Of a stretch of DNA of 64,000 bases, positions 33,748 through 41,342 are shown piece by piece. This DNA comes from an uncultured Oscillospiraceae bacterium. GTDB lineage: Bacteria; Bacillota; Clostridia; Oscillospirales; Oscillospiraceae. Below the pieces are notes generated by a model that saw only the letters and a program-made list of their open reading frames with translations, searched no databases and was not told the DNA's origin. A program made the translations under genes and the position numbers. Every line of letters starts with the position of its first letter. Within the stretch, counting starts at the first letter, position 1. The stretch spans positions 84,751 through 148,750 of the forward strand of contig CALWXC010000005.1 of NCBI GenBank assembly GCA_944385415.1. The letters are read 5' to 3'.

Positions 33748-34487
33748 CGCCGCTGCTGGAAGCCCGAGACGTGTGTCGGACCTTTCGCCGGGGACGGCAG
33801 ACGGTGACGGCCCTCGATCATGTGTCCCTGACGCTGTCCCCCGGCGAAGCGCTGGGGGTGGTGGGTCAGTCGGGCAGCGGCAAGACGACGCTGCTGCGGA
33901 TATTGGCCGGACTGCTGCCTGGTTCGGCGGGACAGGTGCTGTTGGAGGGCAACTCATTGGAGACCATGCCCCGCCGCGCCGTCTGGCAGACCATGCAGAT
34001 GGTCTTTCAGATGCCCCAGGATTCTTTTGACCCCCGTCAGACGTTGGGCGGGGCCATCGGGGAGGCATTGGCCAACTACGGCGTTCCCCGGAACCGGGCG
34101 GCGGCGGAGACGGCGACTTTGTTGGAGCGCTGCGGTTTGCCGCCGGAGCTGGCACACCGCTATCCCCATGAGGTCAGCGGCGGCCAGTGCCAGCGGGCCG
34201 CCATTGCCCGGGCGCTGGCCCCCCAGCCCCGGCTGCTGCTGTGTGACGAGGCCACGGCGTCTCTGGATGTGACGGTGCAGGCTCAGATTATGGAGCTGCT
34301 GAACGAACTGCGGCAGCAGGGCATGGCCTTTGTCTTTGTGAGCCATGACCTGTCCCTGGTGCAGCAGTTCTGTAACCGCGTTCTGGTGCTGCGGGGCGGC
34401 GTAGTGGAGGAATTGGGCGATACCGACCAGGTATTGCTCCAACCCCGGTCCCCCTATACCCAATGGCTGGTGGAAGCGTCGTTTTAA
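33744..34487 (+). CDS. nikE: ABC transporter ATPase (NikE-like)
   Basis: Second nucleotide-binding subunit, 247 residues. Walker A is GQSGSGKTT (about 39-47), the Gln-loop VFQMPQDSFDPRQTL, the signature VSGGQCQR and Walker B LLLCDEATASLD, with the switch His in VSHDLSL. It is the last gene of the importer operon. No hairpin is evident directly after it, so transcription may run on toward pfkA, which has its own promoter. Confidence 0.92.
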   Translation: MTPLLEARDVCRTFRRGRQTVTALDHVSLTLSPGEALGVVGQSGSGKTTLLRILAGLLPGSAGQVLLEGNSLETMPRRAVWQTMQMVFQMPQDSFDPRQTLGGAIGEALANYGVPRNRAAAETATLLERCGLPPELAHRYPHEVSGGQCQRAAIARALAPQPRLLLCDEATASLDVTVQAQIMELLNELRQQGMAFVFVSHDLSLVQQFCNRVLVLRGGVVEELGDTDQVLLQPRSPYTQWLVEASF

Positions 34488-34519
34488 GGGAAAGTTTTTC
34501 CACAAACTGGTCTGCTGTC

Positions 34520-34548
34520 TTGACAACAGCCCCGGAAATCGGTACTCT
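34520..34548 (+). promoter_or_regulatory. Promoter of pfkA
   Basis: TTGACA (34520-34525), 17-base spacer, TACTCT (34543-34548). Confidence 0.7.
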
Positions 34549-34578
34549 AAAGGTAGTCTATACAAGGGGGTACTCATT

Positions 34579-35655
34579 ATGAAAAAACGCATTGGCATTC
34601 TCACCTCCGGCGGCGACTGCCCCGGCCTCAACGCCACCATCCGCGGCGTGGCCAAGGCGCTGTATCAGCGCATGGGCAATAATGTGGAGATCATCGGTAT
34701 CGCCAACGGCTATTCGGGCCTGATCAACGGTGATTACCGCGTCATGCAGCCCTACGAATTTTCCGGTATTCTGACCGTGGGCGGCACCATCCTCGGCACC
34801 AAGCGCACCCCCTTCAAGCTGATGCGCGTCATCGGTGACGACGAGGTGGACAAGGTCAGCGCCATGAAGAAAAATTATAAGGAAATGAAGCTGGATTGTC
34901 TTCTGTGCCTGGGTGGCAACGGCACCCACAAGACAGCCAACCTCCTGTCGGAGGAGGGGCTTCACGTCATCGGCCTGCCCAAGACCATTGACAACGATAT
35001 TTACGGCACCGACGTGACCTTCGGTTTCCATACAGCTGTGGACATTGCCACCGAGTCCATTGACCGGGTCCACACCACCGCCGGCAGCCACAGCCGCTGC
35101 ATGGTGGTGGAGCTCATGGGCAACAAGGCCGGCTGGCTGACGCTGTACGCGGGCATCGCTGGCGGCGCGGATATCATTTTGATTCCCGAGCTGCCCTATA
35201 ACATTGAAAATGTCTGCGCGGCCATCACCAAGCGGGCCGAGCAGGGCAAGAACTTCTCCATTCTGGCCGTGGCCGAGGGCGTCTACGACGTGGAAGAGGC
35301 CAAGATGAAGAAGAAGGAGCGGGCGGCCAAGCGGGCCGAACAGGGCATCACCACGGCCACCCACCGCATTGCCCATCAGATTGAGGAAATGACGGGCTTT
35401 GAGACCCGGTTCTGTGTTCCCGGCCACATGCAGCGCGGCGGCAGCCCATCTCCCTATGACCGGGTGCTGGCTACCCAGTTCGGTACCTACGCCGCCAAGC
35501 TGGTGGAGGAGGAGATTTATGGCGTCACTGTGGCCATGAACAACAACCAGGTGGTGGCCAACCGGCTGGAGGACATCGCGGGCAAGAGCCGTCTGGTCCC
35601 CGAGGACCACGGCATGATTCATGTGGCCCGCCGTATGGGCCTGTGCCTGGGCTGA
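34579..35655 (+). CDS. pfkA: 6-phosphofructokinase, PfkA family (ATP or PPi donor uncertain)
   Basis: Phosphorylates fructose 6-phosphate in glycolysis. The protein has 358 residues, with TSGGDCPGLNATIRG at the N-terminus and catalytic PKTIDNDIYGTD (about 134-145). The donor-specificity residues are mixed. The GGDGS loop reads GGNGTHK, with Gly at the ATP-type position but Asn in place of the metal-site Asp, and PKTIDND has the Lys typical of PPi-using and group III enzymes. This combination is normal for a Clostridia clade, so the phosphoryl donor cannot be settled by reading. AAGGGGG precedes the ATG. Confidence 0.92.
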   Translation: MKKRIGILTSGGDCPGLNATIRGVAKALYQRMGNNVEIIGIANGYSGLINGDYRVMQPYEFSGILTVGGTILGTKRTPFKLMRVIGDDEVDKVSAMKKNYKEMKLDCLLCLGGNGTHKTANLLSEEGLHVIGLPKTIDNDIYGTDVTFGFHTAVDIATESIDRVHTTAGSHSRCMVVELMGNKAGWLTLYAGIAGGADIILIPELPYNIENVCAAITKRAEQGKNFSILAVAEGVYDVEEAKMKKKERAAKRAEQGITTATHRIAHQIEEMTGFETRFCVPGHMQRGGSPSPYDRVLATQFGTYAAKLVEEEIYGVTVAMNNNQVVANRLEDIAGKSRLVPEDHGMIHVARRMGLCLG

Positions 35656-35693
35656 CCGGCATCATCCGGAAAAGCATGGCTGACGATACAGAA

Positions 35694-35743
35694 ATGGGAA
35701 GGGCGTCTCCCCGGGGAGCGCCCTTCCCATCTGTGATTTTTTT
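35694..35743 (+). terminator. Terminator after pfkA
   Basis: ATGGGAAGGGCG pairs with CGCCCTTCCCAT and a T7 run follows a few bases later. Confidence 0.8.
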
Positions 35744-35765
35744 GGAAAAGCAAAGGGGGAGCACC

Positions 35766-36212
35766 ATGATTCAACCAGTCACATTGGACAATCTGATGCA
35801 GGCCGCCGCCATCCATGCGGAGAGCTGGCAGGCGTCCCACCGGGCAATCTGTACCCCGGAGTTTCTGGCGCTCCATACGCCGGAGCGACAGGCGCGGTAT
35901 CTGAAATCTGAGATGGACAAAGGGGCGCGGCTCTATCTGCTGACAGAGGGGAAGCCTGTGGGAATTGTGTCTGTCCATGACAGCCGGATTGAAAACCTCT
36001 ATGTGTTGCCCAGCGAGCAGAACAAGGGGTATGGGACGCGGCTGCTGGCGTTTGCCATGCAACAGTGTACGGACTGTCCCACCCTGTGGATTCTCAACAC
36101 CAATACCGGTGCAAAGCGGCTCTATGAGCGAAACGGCTTTCAGCCCACGGGAAACACCGTGCAGCACACCGGCGGATTGCATGAGCTGGAACTTCAGTTC
36201 TGTCAAAAGTGA
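35766..36212 (+). CDS. GNAT-family N-acetyltransferase
   Basis: Acetyl-CoA-dependent acyltransferase of 148 residues. The acetyl-CoA-binding motif A is IENLYVLPSEQNKGYGTRLLAFAM (about 75-98, Q/R-x-x-G-x-G type), and the C-terminal LYERNGFQPTG is the family's motif B. The ATG at 35766 follows AAAGGGGGA; the frame extending to 35643 lies across the pfkA terminator. The substrate is unknown. Confidence 0.85.
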   Translation: MIQPVTLDNLMQAAAIHAESWQASHRAICTPEFLALHTPERQARYLKSEMDKGARLYLLTEGKPVGIVSVHDSRIENLYVLPSEQNKGYGTRLLAFAMQQCTDCPTLWILNTNTGAKRLYERNGFQPTGNTVQHTGGLHELELQFCQK

Positions 36213-36252
36213 CTTTGTTTGGTACGGTTTCCAGGGGATGCGGAGGAAGCAC

Positions 36253-36711
36253 ATGCAGATCAAGAAAATTACAGACAGACGGGAACAAACGCGGATCACA
36301 CGGGAGATTCTGGAGGCGCTGCCCGAGTGGTTCGGGATTCCAGAGGCGCGAGAGGCGTACATACGGGACAGTGCCGGAACGCCGTATGTTTGTGCCGTGC
36401 AGGACAATCAGCCGGTGGGATTTTTATATTTGAAACAGACCGGCAAGGACACCATGGAAATCGCCGCCATGGGAGTACGCAAAGAAGCGCAGCGCACCGG
36501 AATTGGAACAGCCCTGATGGAAGCGGCGAAAACCATGGCACGGGATGAGGGTTGCTCCTTTCTGCAAGTCAAGACGGTGCAAATGGGGAAATACGAGGTC
36601 TACGACCGCACCAACCGGTTTTATCAGTCGGTTGGATTTCGGGAGTTTGAGGTGTTTCCCACCCTGTGGGACGAGGGCAACCCCTGCCAGATCTATGTAA
36701 TGGCCCTGTAG
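36253..36711 (+). CDS. GNAT-family N-acetyltransferase
   Basis: Second acetyltransferase, 152 residues. Motif A is IAAMGVRKEAQRTGIGTALMEAA (about 75-97) and the end holds FYQSVGFREFEVFPTLWDEGNPC. The latter is typical of a GNAT branch whose members act on small metabolites. GGAGG lies 8 bases before the ATG at 36253. It follows the previous GNAT gene by 40 bases. Substrate unknown. Confidence 0.85.
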   Translation: MQIKKITDRREQTRITREILEALPEWFGIPEAREAYIRDSAGTPYVCAVQDNQPVGFLYLKQTGKDTMEIAAMGVRKEAQRTGIGTALMEAAKTMARDEGCSFLQVKTVQMGKYEVYDRTNRFYQSVGFREFEVFPTLWDEGNPCQIYVMAL

Positions 36712-36737
36712 CGGTGTTCCGTTAGCAGAAAACATAT

Positions 36738-36780
36738 AACCCCCGTTTGATGGGCAGGTTTGTCCATCAAACGGGGGTTT
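36738..36780. terminator. Bidirectional terminator between the GNAT and ASKHA genes
   Basis: AACCCCCGTTTGATGG pairs with CCATCAAACGGGGGTT across a 10-base loop, with T/A runs on both sides. It sits between convergent genes. Confidence 0.85.
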
Positions 36781-36788
36781 GCTGTAAG

Positions 36789-38315
36789 TTACGGCTGCTG
36801 CATCTTGGCGGCAACGGTGGGATACTGCTCCAGATTGGTGTGGGGGTAGAAGCTGGCGGCCCGCATTTCCTCCACAAAGGTCTCCTGCATGGCAAATTCC
36901 AGATAGTAAATTTCCTTTGCCACCCGGTCGGCTTCCTCCGGCGTCACCCGGCCGCAGAGCAGGTTACAGGCGCCGTCCAGGGAACTGTTGCCCACGTTGC
37001 GGAATTTTTCCCGGGGGGCGTCGGGGTAAATGCCGATGGTGATGGCCGATTCCAAATCCAAATGGCGGCCAAAGGCTCCAGCCAGATAAATCCGGTCGAT
37101 ATCGTCCAGCGTCAGACCGGCGGTGTTCAGCAGCACCGCCACCATGGTGTGGGCCGCCGCCTTGGTCTCCGTAAACTGGCGAATATCCTCCTGAGTGAAC
37201 AGCAGCGCCTCGCCGGTGGCACTTTCCGTCTCGTCAGCGTAGGCAATGGCCCACTGGTCCTCAAACCGGCGAATACGGCTGCTCTTTTCCGGCTGCAAGG
37301 TACCCTGACGGTCCATCCAGCCGGCCAGCAGCATTTGGGCCAGCAAATCCACAATGCCGGAACCGCAGATGCCCTTCGGCTTTTCATTTTCAATGGTGGT
37401 GCAGGTCAGAACGCCGTCCCGGATGGTGATGGAGCCCACGGCTCCGGCTCTGGCCCGCATACCGCTGCGGCTGATGCCGCCTTCCAGCGCCGGACCCGCC
37501 GCGCCCGCGCCGCCGATGAGATAGGTGTTGTTGCCAACCACCATTTCACCGTTGGTGCCGATATCCAGGAACAGGGCCGTTTCTTCCCGATGGGTCAAAC
37601 CCGTGGCCAGGAGACCGCTGATGATATCGCCACCCAGATAGTTGGCCGTAGCCGGGAAGCAGTAGACCGGCCCCCGGACGTGAAGCCCCAGGGCGGGACC
37701 GCTCACGAGACCCGGCGACGTGACGACGGGCCGGAACGGCGTGTGGAAAATGCAGAAGGTATCCAGGCCCAGGAGGAAGTGAATCATGGTGGTGTTGCCG
37801 CCGATGACCATGGTGCAGACCTGGTCCGGGTCCACGCCCGCCTCGCCGCAGACGTTGTCCAGCAGGGTGTTCAAGGTGTCTACGGTAACGGCCTGTAATT
37901 TCTTCCGGTGCTCCGGATTGTCCTTTGTGTAGAAAATCCGGCTGAGAATCTCGTCGCCGTAGGCCCGCTGGCCGTTGCGGACCGTGTCCTCGGCCAGAAT
38001 GCTGCCGGAGGTGAAATCCATCAACCGCATAACCACGGTAGTACTGCCCAAATCCACGGCGGCGCCGTAGGCACAGAGGGTGGTGTCGCCGGGCTCCACC
38101 CGGGTCACATCCCAATGGCGGCCATTGTGGACCAGCGTCACAGTGAATCGCTCCAAACGCAGCGTCTCATAGGACGACTGCACCAGCTCCAGCGGCAGGC
38201 GGGCGTCCAGGCCCAGGGCCGAAAGGGCGTCGAGACAGCGCTGGACGTCGTCGGTGCGGTCCGTGTCCAGGTCCGTCATATGCAGGCATCGTTTCTGTAT
38301 CCAAGGGTGTTGCAT
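36789..38315 (-). CDS. RACo-like ASKHA protein without ferredoxin domain (DUF4445)
   Basis: Resembles the reductive activators of corrinoid methyltransferases (RACo/RamA), ATP-using proteins of the actin-like ASKHA fold. Of its 508 residues, YGAAVDLGSTTVVMRLMD (about 83-100) starts the first ASKHA lobe and FLDIGTNGEMVVGN (about 248-261) is the second phosphate-binding motif. NEKPKGICGSGIVDLLAQML (about 312-331) and IYLAGAFGRHLDLESA follow. The N-terminal [2Fe-2S] ferredoxin domain with its Cys cluster, present in full-length RACo, is missing. No corrinoid protein or methyltransferase partner is nearby. Start at ATG 38315 behind GGGGA; TTG 38318 is possible. Confidence 0.85.
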   Translation of the reverse strand: MQHPWIQKRCLHMTDLDTDRTDDVQRCLDALSALGLDARLPLELVQSSYETLRLERFTVTLVHNGRHWDVTRVEPGDTTLCAYGAAVDLGSTTVVMRLMDFTSGSILAEDTVRNGQRAYGDEILSRIFYTKDNPEHRKKLQAVTVDTLNTLLDNVCGEAGVDPDQVCTMVIGGNTTMIHFLLGLDTFCIFHTPFRPVVTSPGLVSGPALGLHVRGPVYCFPATANYLGGDIISGLLATGLTHREETALFLDIGTNGEMVVGNNTYLIGGAGAAGPALEGGISRSGMRARAGAVGSITIRDGVLTCTTIENEKPKGICGSGIVDLLAQMLLAGWMDRQGTLQPEKSSRIRRFEDQWAIAYADETESATGEALLFTQEDIRQFTETKAAAHTMVAVLLNTAGLTLDDIDRIYLAGAFGRHLDLESAITIGIYPDAPREKFRNVGNSSLDGACNLLCGRVTPEEADRVAKEIYYLEFAMQETFVEEMRAASFYPHTNLEQYPTVAAKMQQP

Positions 38316-38393
38316 CAAAAATCCCCATTTCTATATGGTTAGTTTTGTATTTTTGTATTATGGTACCGCAAACCCATGGAAAAGACAAGGGGA

Positions 38394-38422
38394 TTGCCAA
38401 TGGACAAAAAATATGGTATCGT
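38394..38422 (+). promoter_or_regulatory. Promoter of the hydrogenase maturation operon
   Basis: TTGCCA (38394-38399), 17-base spacer, TATCGT (38417-38422). The -10 is a weak match, so this is tentative. Confidence 0.45.
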
Positions 38423-38493
38423 ATATCATGAAATTGTGTAACAAGATCCTGACATCAAAAAGTCCTTTGCGATGGAAGGTTCGGTGTTTTCGA

Positions 38494-38546
38494 CGCACAC
38501 CCGGCAGCGGGTGGGCGCTGTTTGCCGTACCCTCCGGGTGCGGCTT
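38494..38546 (+). terminator. Terminator-like hairpin in the leader of the hyd operon
   Basis: CACCCGG near 38498 pairs with CCGGGTGCG (38534-38542), followed by CTTTTTTG. It lies between the predicted promoter and the first gene, so it may act as an attenuator. An internal alternative stem around GCAGCGGGTG would compete with it. Confidence 0.5.
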
Positions 38547-38580
38547 TTTTGTTTGTCTCGATCCACAAGGAGGACGAACC

Positions 38581-38835
38581 ATGGAAACACGCATTGCACT
38601 GCTGGCCATTCTGGTGGAAAATGAATCGTCGGTGGAAGCCCTCAACGACATTCTGCACCAGTACCGCCAATATATCATCGGCCGCATGGGCATTCCCTAC
38701 CGAGAAAAGCAGGTCAGTATCATGAGCATTGCCGTGGATGCTCCCCAGGACGTGATTTCGGCCCTGTCGGGTAAGATCGGCAAGCTCCCCGGCGTCAGCT
38801 CCAAGACGGCCTATGCCGGAGGCAGCCGTGGATAA
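38581..38835 (+). CDS. TM1266-type iron-only hydrogenase system regulator
   Basis: Small protein of 84 residues with a ferredoxin-like ACT/NikR-C-type fold, matching the putative regulator TM1266 that accompanies [FeFe]-hydrogenase maturation genes. Characteristic are LAILVENESSVEALNDILHQY near the start and a C-terminal GKLPGVSSKTAYA. It has no DNA-binding domain. AGGAGG precedes the ATG. Its end overlaps the hydE start region. Confidence 0.85.
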   Translation: METRIALLAILVENESSVEALNDILHQYRQYIIGRMGIPYREKQVSIMSIAVDAPQDVISALSGKIGKLPGVSSKTAYAGGSRG

Positions 38836-39877
38836 GGCCGCGGCCCTGGCCCGCCGTCTGGCGGCGGGGGAGGCCCTCACCGACGGGGAATTGCTGACGC
38901 TGCTGGAGCAGCGGACGGTGGAATCGGCGGAGATTCTGCGGGCTGCCGCCGTGGAGACGGCCCGGAAAACCTTTGGAAATCGGGTGTATCTTCGGGGCCT
39001 CATCGAATTTACCAACTACTGCAAAAACGACTGCTATTACTGCGGCATCCGCCGCAGCAACCGCAAGGCGGAACGGTACCGCCTGTCTCCGGAGGTCATT
39101 CTGGCCTGCTGCGACGCGGGCTATGACCTGGGGTTTCGGACCTTTGTCCTACAGGGCGGGGAGGATGGCTGGTGGACCGACGACAAGTTATGCAATCTCC
39201 TTACCGCCATCAAGAAAACCCACCCCGACTGTGCCGTGACCCTGTCCATCGGGGAGCGGAGCCGGGAAAGCTACGCCGCCCTGAAACAGGCCGGGGCCGA
39301 CCGGTACTTGCTGCGCCATGAGACGGCCAATGATGCCCATTATGCCCATCTGCACCCGCCGGAGCTGCGGCTGGAACACCGTATCCGCTGCCTGTATGAC
39401 CTCAAGGAGCTGGGGTATCAGGTGGGCGCGGGCATGATGGTGGGGTCTCCCGGCCAGACGCTTTCCAATCTGGTGGAGGATTTGCGGTTCTTGCAGGAAT
39501 TGCAGCCCCATATGGTGGGCATGGGCCCCTTTTTGCGCCATCGGGATACGCCCTTTGCCAACGAACCGGACGGCTCGGCGGATTTGACATTATACCTGCT
39601 GTCCATGGTGCGGCTGCTGCTGCCAAAAGTCCTGTTGCCCGCCACCACGGCGCTGGGCACGGCCCTGGAAGGGGGCCGGGAGCGGGGCATTCTCCATGGG
39701 GCCAACGTGGTTATGCCCAATCTGTCTCCCGCCGACGTGCGGAGCAAATATCTTTTGTACCATGATAAGCTGGCCACCGGGGCCGAATCGGCCAACGGTC
39801 TGAACCAGCTGCGAACCAATTTACAAGCCATCGGCTATGAAGCCGTTGTAGCCCGGGGCGACGCCCCGACACTCTGA
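38828..39877 (+). CDS. hydE: [FeFe]-hydrogenase maturase HydE (radical SAM)
   Basis: Radical SAM enzyme that works on the di-iron subcluster of the hydrogenase H-cluster. The [4Fe-4S]-binding motif is CKNDCYYC (CxxxCxxC), in EFTNYCKNDCYYCGI. VLQGGEDGWW and MMVGSPGQT are further family motifs. The second CX7CX2C cluster of some HydE proteins is absent, which is known to be dispensable. I chose GTG at 38828 because GGAGG (38818-38822) lies 5 bases before it; the in-frame ATG at 38813 has no ribosome binding site. Product about 349 residues. It overlaps the TM1266-like gene by 8 bases. Confidence 0.93.
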   Translation: MDKAAALARRLAAGEALTDGELLTLLEQRTVESAEILRAAAVETARKTFGNRVYLRGLIEFTNYCKNDCYYCGIRRSNRKAERYRLSPEVILACCDAGYDLGFRTFVLQGGEDGWWTDDKLCNLLTAIKKTHPDCAVTLSIGERSRESYAALKQAGADRYLLRHETANDAHYAHLHPPELRLEHRIRCLYDLKELGYQVGAGMMVGSPGQTLSNLVEDLRFLQELQPHMVGMGPFLRHRDTPFANEPDGSADLTLYLLSMVRLLLPKVLLPATTALGTALEGGRERGILHGANVVMPNLSPADVRSKYLLYHDKLATGAESANGLNQLRTNLQAIGYEAVVARGDAPTL

Positions 39878-39918
39878 CGGGAAAGAACCTCTGACCCGCA
39901 AGAAAGAAGGAATGTATC

Positions 39919-41334
39919 ATGTACAACCCCCATTCCCTGAAAGCCACGGAATTCATCGACCACCAGGAAATCCTCGATACCCTGGCCTATGCCGACGCCC
40001 ACAAGGACGACCTGGAATTGGTGGATACCATTCTCGACAAGGCGGCCCAATGTAAGGGCCTGAGCCACCGGGAAGCCTCGGTACTGCTGGCCTGTGAGGA
40101 CGAGACGCGGCTCCAGCGGATGTATGATCTGGCCAAGGAGATCAAGCTGAAATTCTACGGCAACCGGATTGTGCTGTTTGCGCCCCTGTATCTGTCCAAT
40201 TACTGCATCAACGGCTGTGTCTATTGCCCCTACCACGCCAAAAACAAGCACATCGGCCGTAAGAAGCTGACCCAGGAGGAGGTGGCCCGGGAGGTCATCG
40301 CCTTGCAGGACATGGGCCACAAGCGGCTGGCCATCGAAGCCGGTGAGGACCCGAAAAACAACCCCATTGAATACATTCTCGAGTGCATCAAAACCATCTA
40401 TTCCATCCACCACAAAAACGGAGACATCCGCCGCGTCAATGTTAACATCGCCGCCACCACTGTGGAGGAGTACCGGATGCTGAAAGAGGCCGGAATCGGC
40501 ACCTATATTCTCTTCCAGGAGACGTACCACAAGGAGAGCTATGAGCAGCTGCACCCCACCGGCCCCAAGCACGATTATGACTACCACACGGAAGCCATGG
40601 ACCGGGCTATGGAGGGCGGCATTGACGATGTGGGCCTGGGCGTGCTGTTTGGATTGGAGCGGTACCGCTATGAGTTTGCGGGCCTGCTGATGCACGCCGA
40701 ACACCTGGAAGCCGTCCACGGCGTCGGCCCCCACACCATCAGCGTGCCCCGGATCAAGCACGCCGACGATATCGACCCCAGCGCCTTTGACAACGGCATC
40801 AGCGACGATACCTTTGCCAAGCTGTGTGCCCTGATTCGCATTGCCGTGCCCTATACGGGTATGATCATTTCCACCCGGGAGAGCCAGGCCGTAAGAGAGC
40901 GGGTTCTGCCCCTGGGCGTGTCCCAGATCAGCGGCGGTTCCCGCACCTCTGTCGGCGGCTACGAGGAGGAGGAGCGTCCCACCGATACGGAGCAGTTCGA
41001 TGTGTCCGACCAGAGAACACTGGACGAAGTGGTCCGCTGGCTCATGGAGCTGGGGTATATTCCGTCCTTCTGTACGGCCTGCTATCGGGAGGGCCGCACC
41101 GGCGACCGGTTTATGAGCCTTTGCAAGGCCGGACAGATTCAAAACTGCTGCCATCCCAATGCGCTGATGACGTTGAAGGAATACCTTATGGACTACGCCG
41201 CCCCGGAGACAAAGGCCATCGGCGAGGCGCTGATTCAGGCGGAACTCCAGAATATCCCCAAGGATAAGGTCCGGGAGATTTGCGCCGATCATTTGCAAAA
41301 AATCGAGCAGGGCATCCGGGACTTCCGATTCTGA
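39919..41334 (+). CDS. hydG: [FeFe]-hydrogenase maturase HydG (tyrosine lyase)
   Basis: Radical SAM tyrosine lyase that makes the CO and cyanide ligands of the H-cluster, 471 residues. The N-terminal radical SAM motif is CINGCVYCPYH (CxxxCxxC, about residues 96-106). The C-terminal region FCTACYREGRTGDRF with a later CCHPNA carries the second, auxiliary cluster. AGAAGGAA lies before the ATG at 39919. It is the third gene of the maturation operon, between hydE and hydF. Confidence 0.95.
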   Translation: MYNPHSLKATEFIDHQEILDTLAYADAHKDDLELVDTILDKAAQCKGLSHREASVLLACEDETRLQRMYDLAKEIKLKFYGNRIVLFAPLYLSNYCINGCVYCPYHAKNKHIGRKKLTQEEVAREVIALQDMGHKRLAIEAGEDPKNNPIEYILECIKTIYSIHHKNGDIRRVNVNIAATTVEEYRMLKEAGIGTYILFQETYHKESYEQLHPTGPKHDYDYHTEAMDRAMEGGIDDVGLGVLFGLERYRYEFAGLLMHAEHLEAVHGVGPHTISVPRIKHADDIDPSAFDNGISDDTFAKLCALIRIAVPYTGMIISTRESQAVRERVLPLGVSQISGGSRTSVGGYEEEERPTDTEQFDVSDQRTLDEVVRWLMELGYIPSFCTACYREGRTGDRFMSLCKAGQIQNCCHPNALMTLKEYLMDYAAPETKAIGEALIQAELQNIPKDKVREICADHLQKIEQGIRDFRF

Positions 41335-41342
41335 GGTGACAT

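Noticed and set aside
38160..38314. Ferredoxin domain that might have been split off before the RACo-like protein
   Set aside because: The N-terminal part up to 38315 has no Cys cluster, and no frameshifted Cys-rich frame exists upstream on the minus strand.
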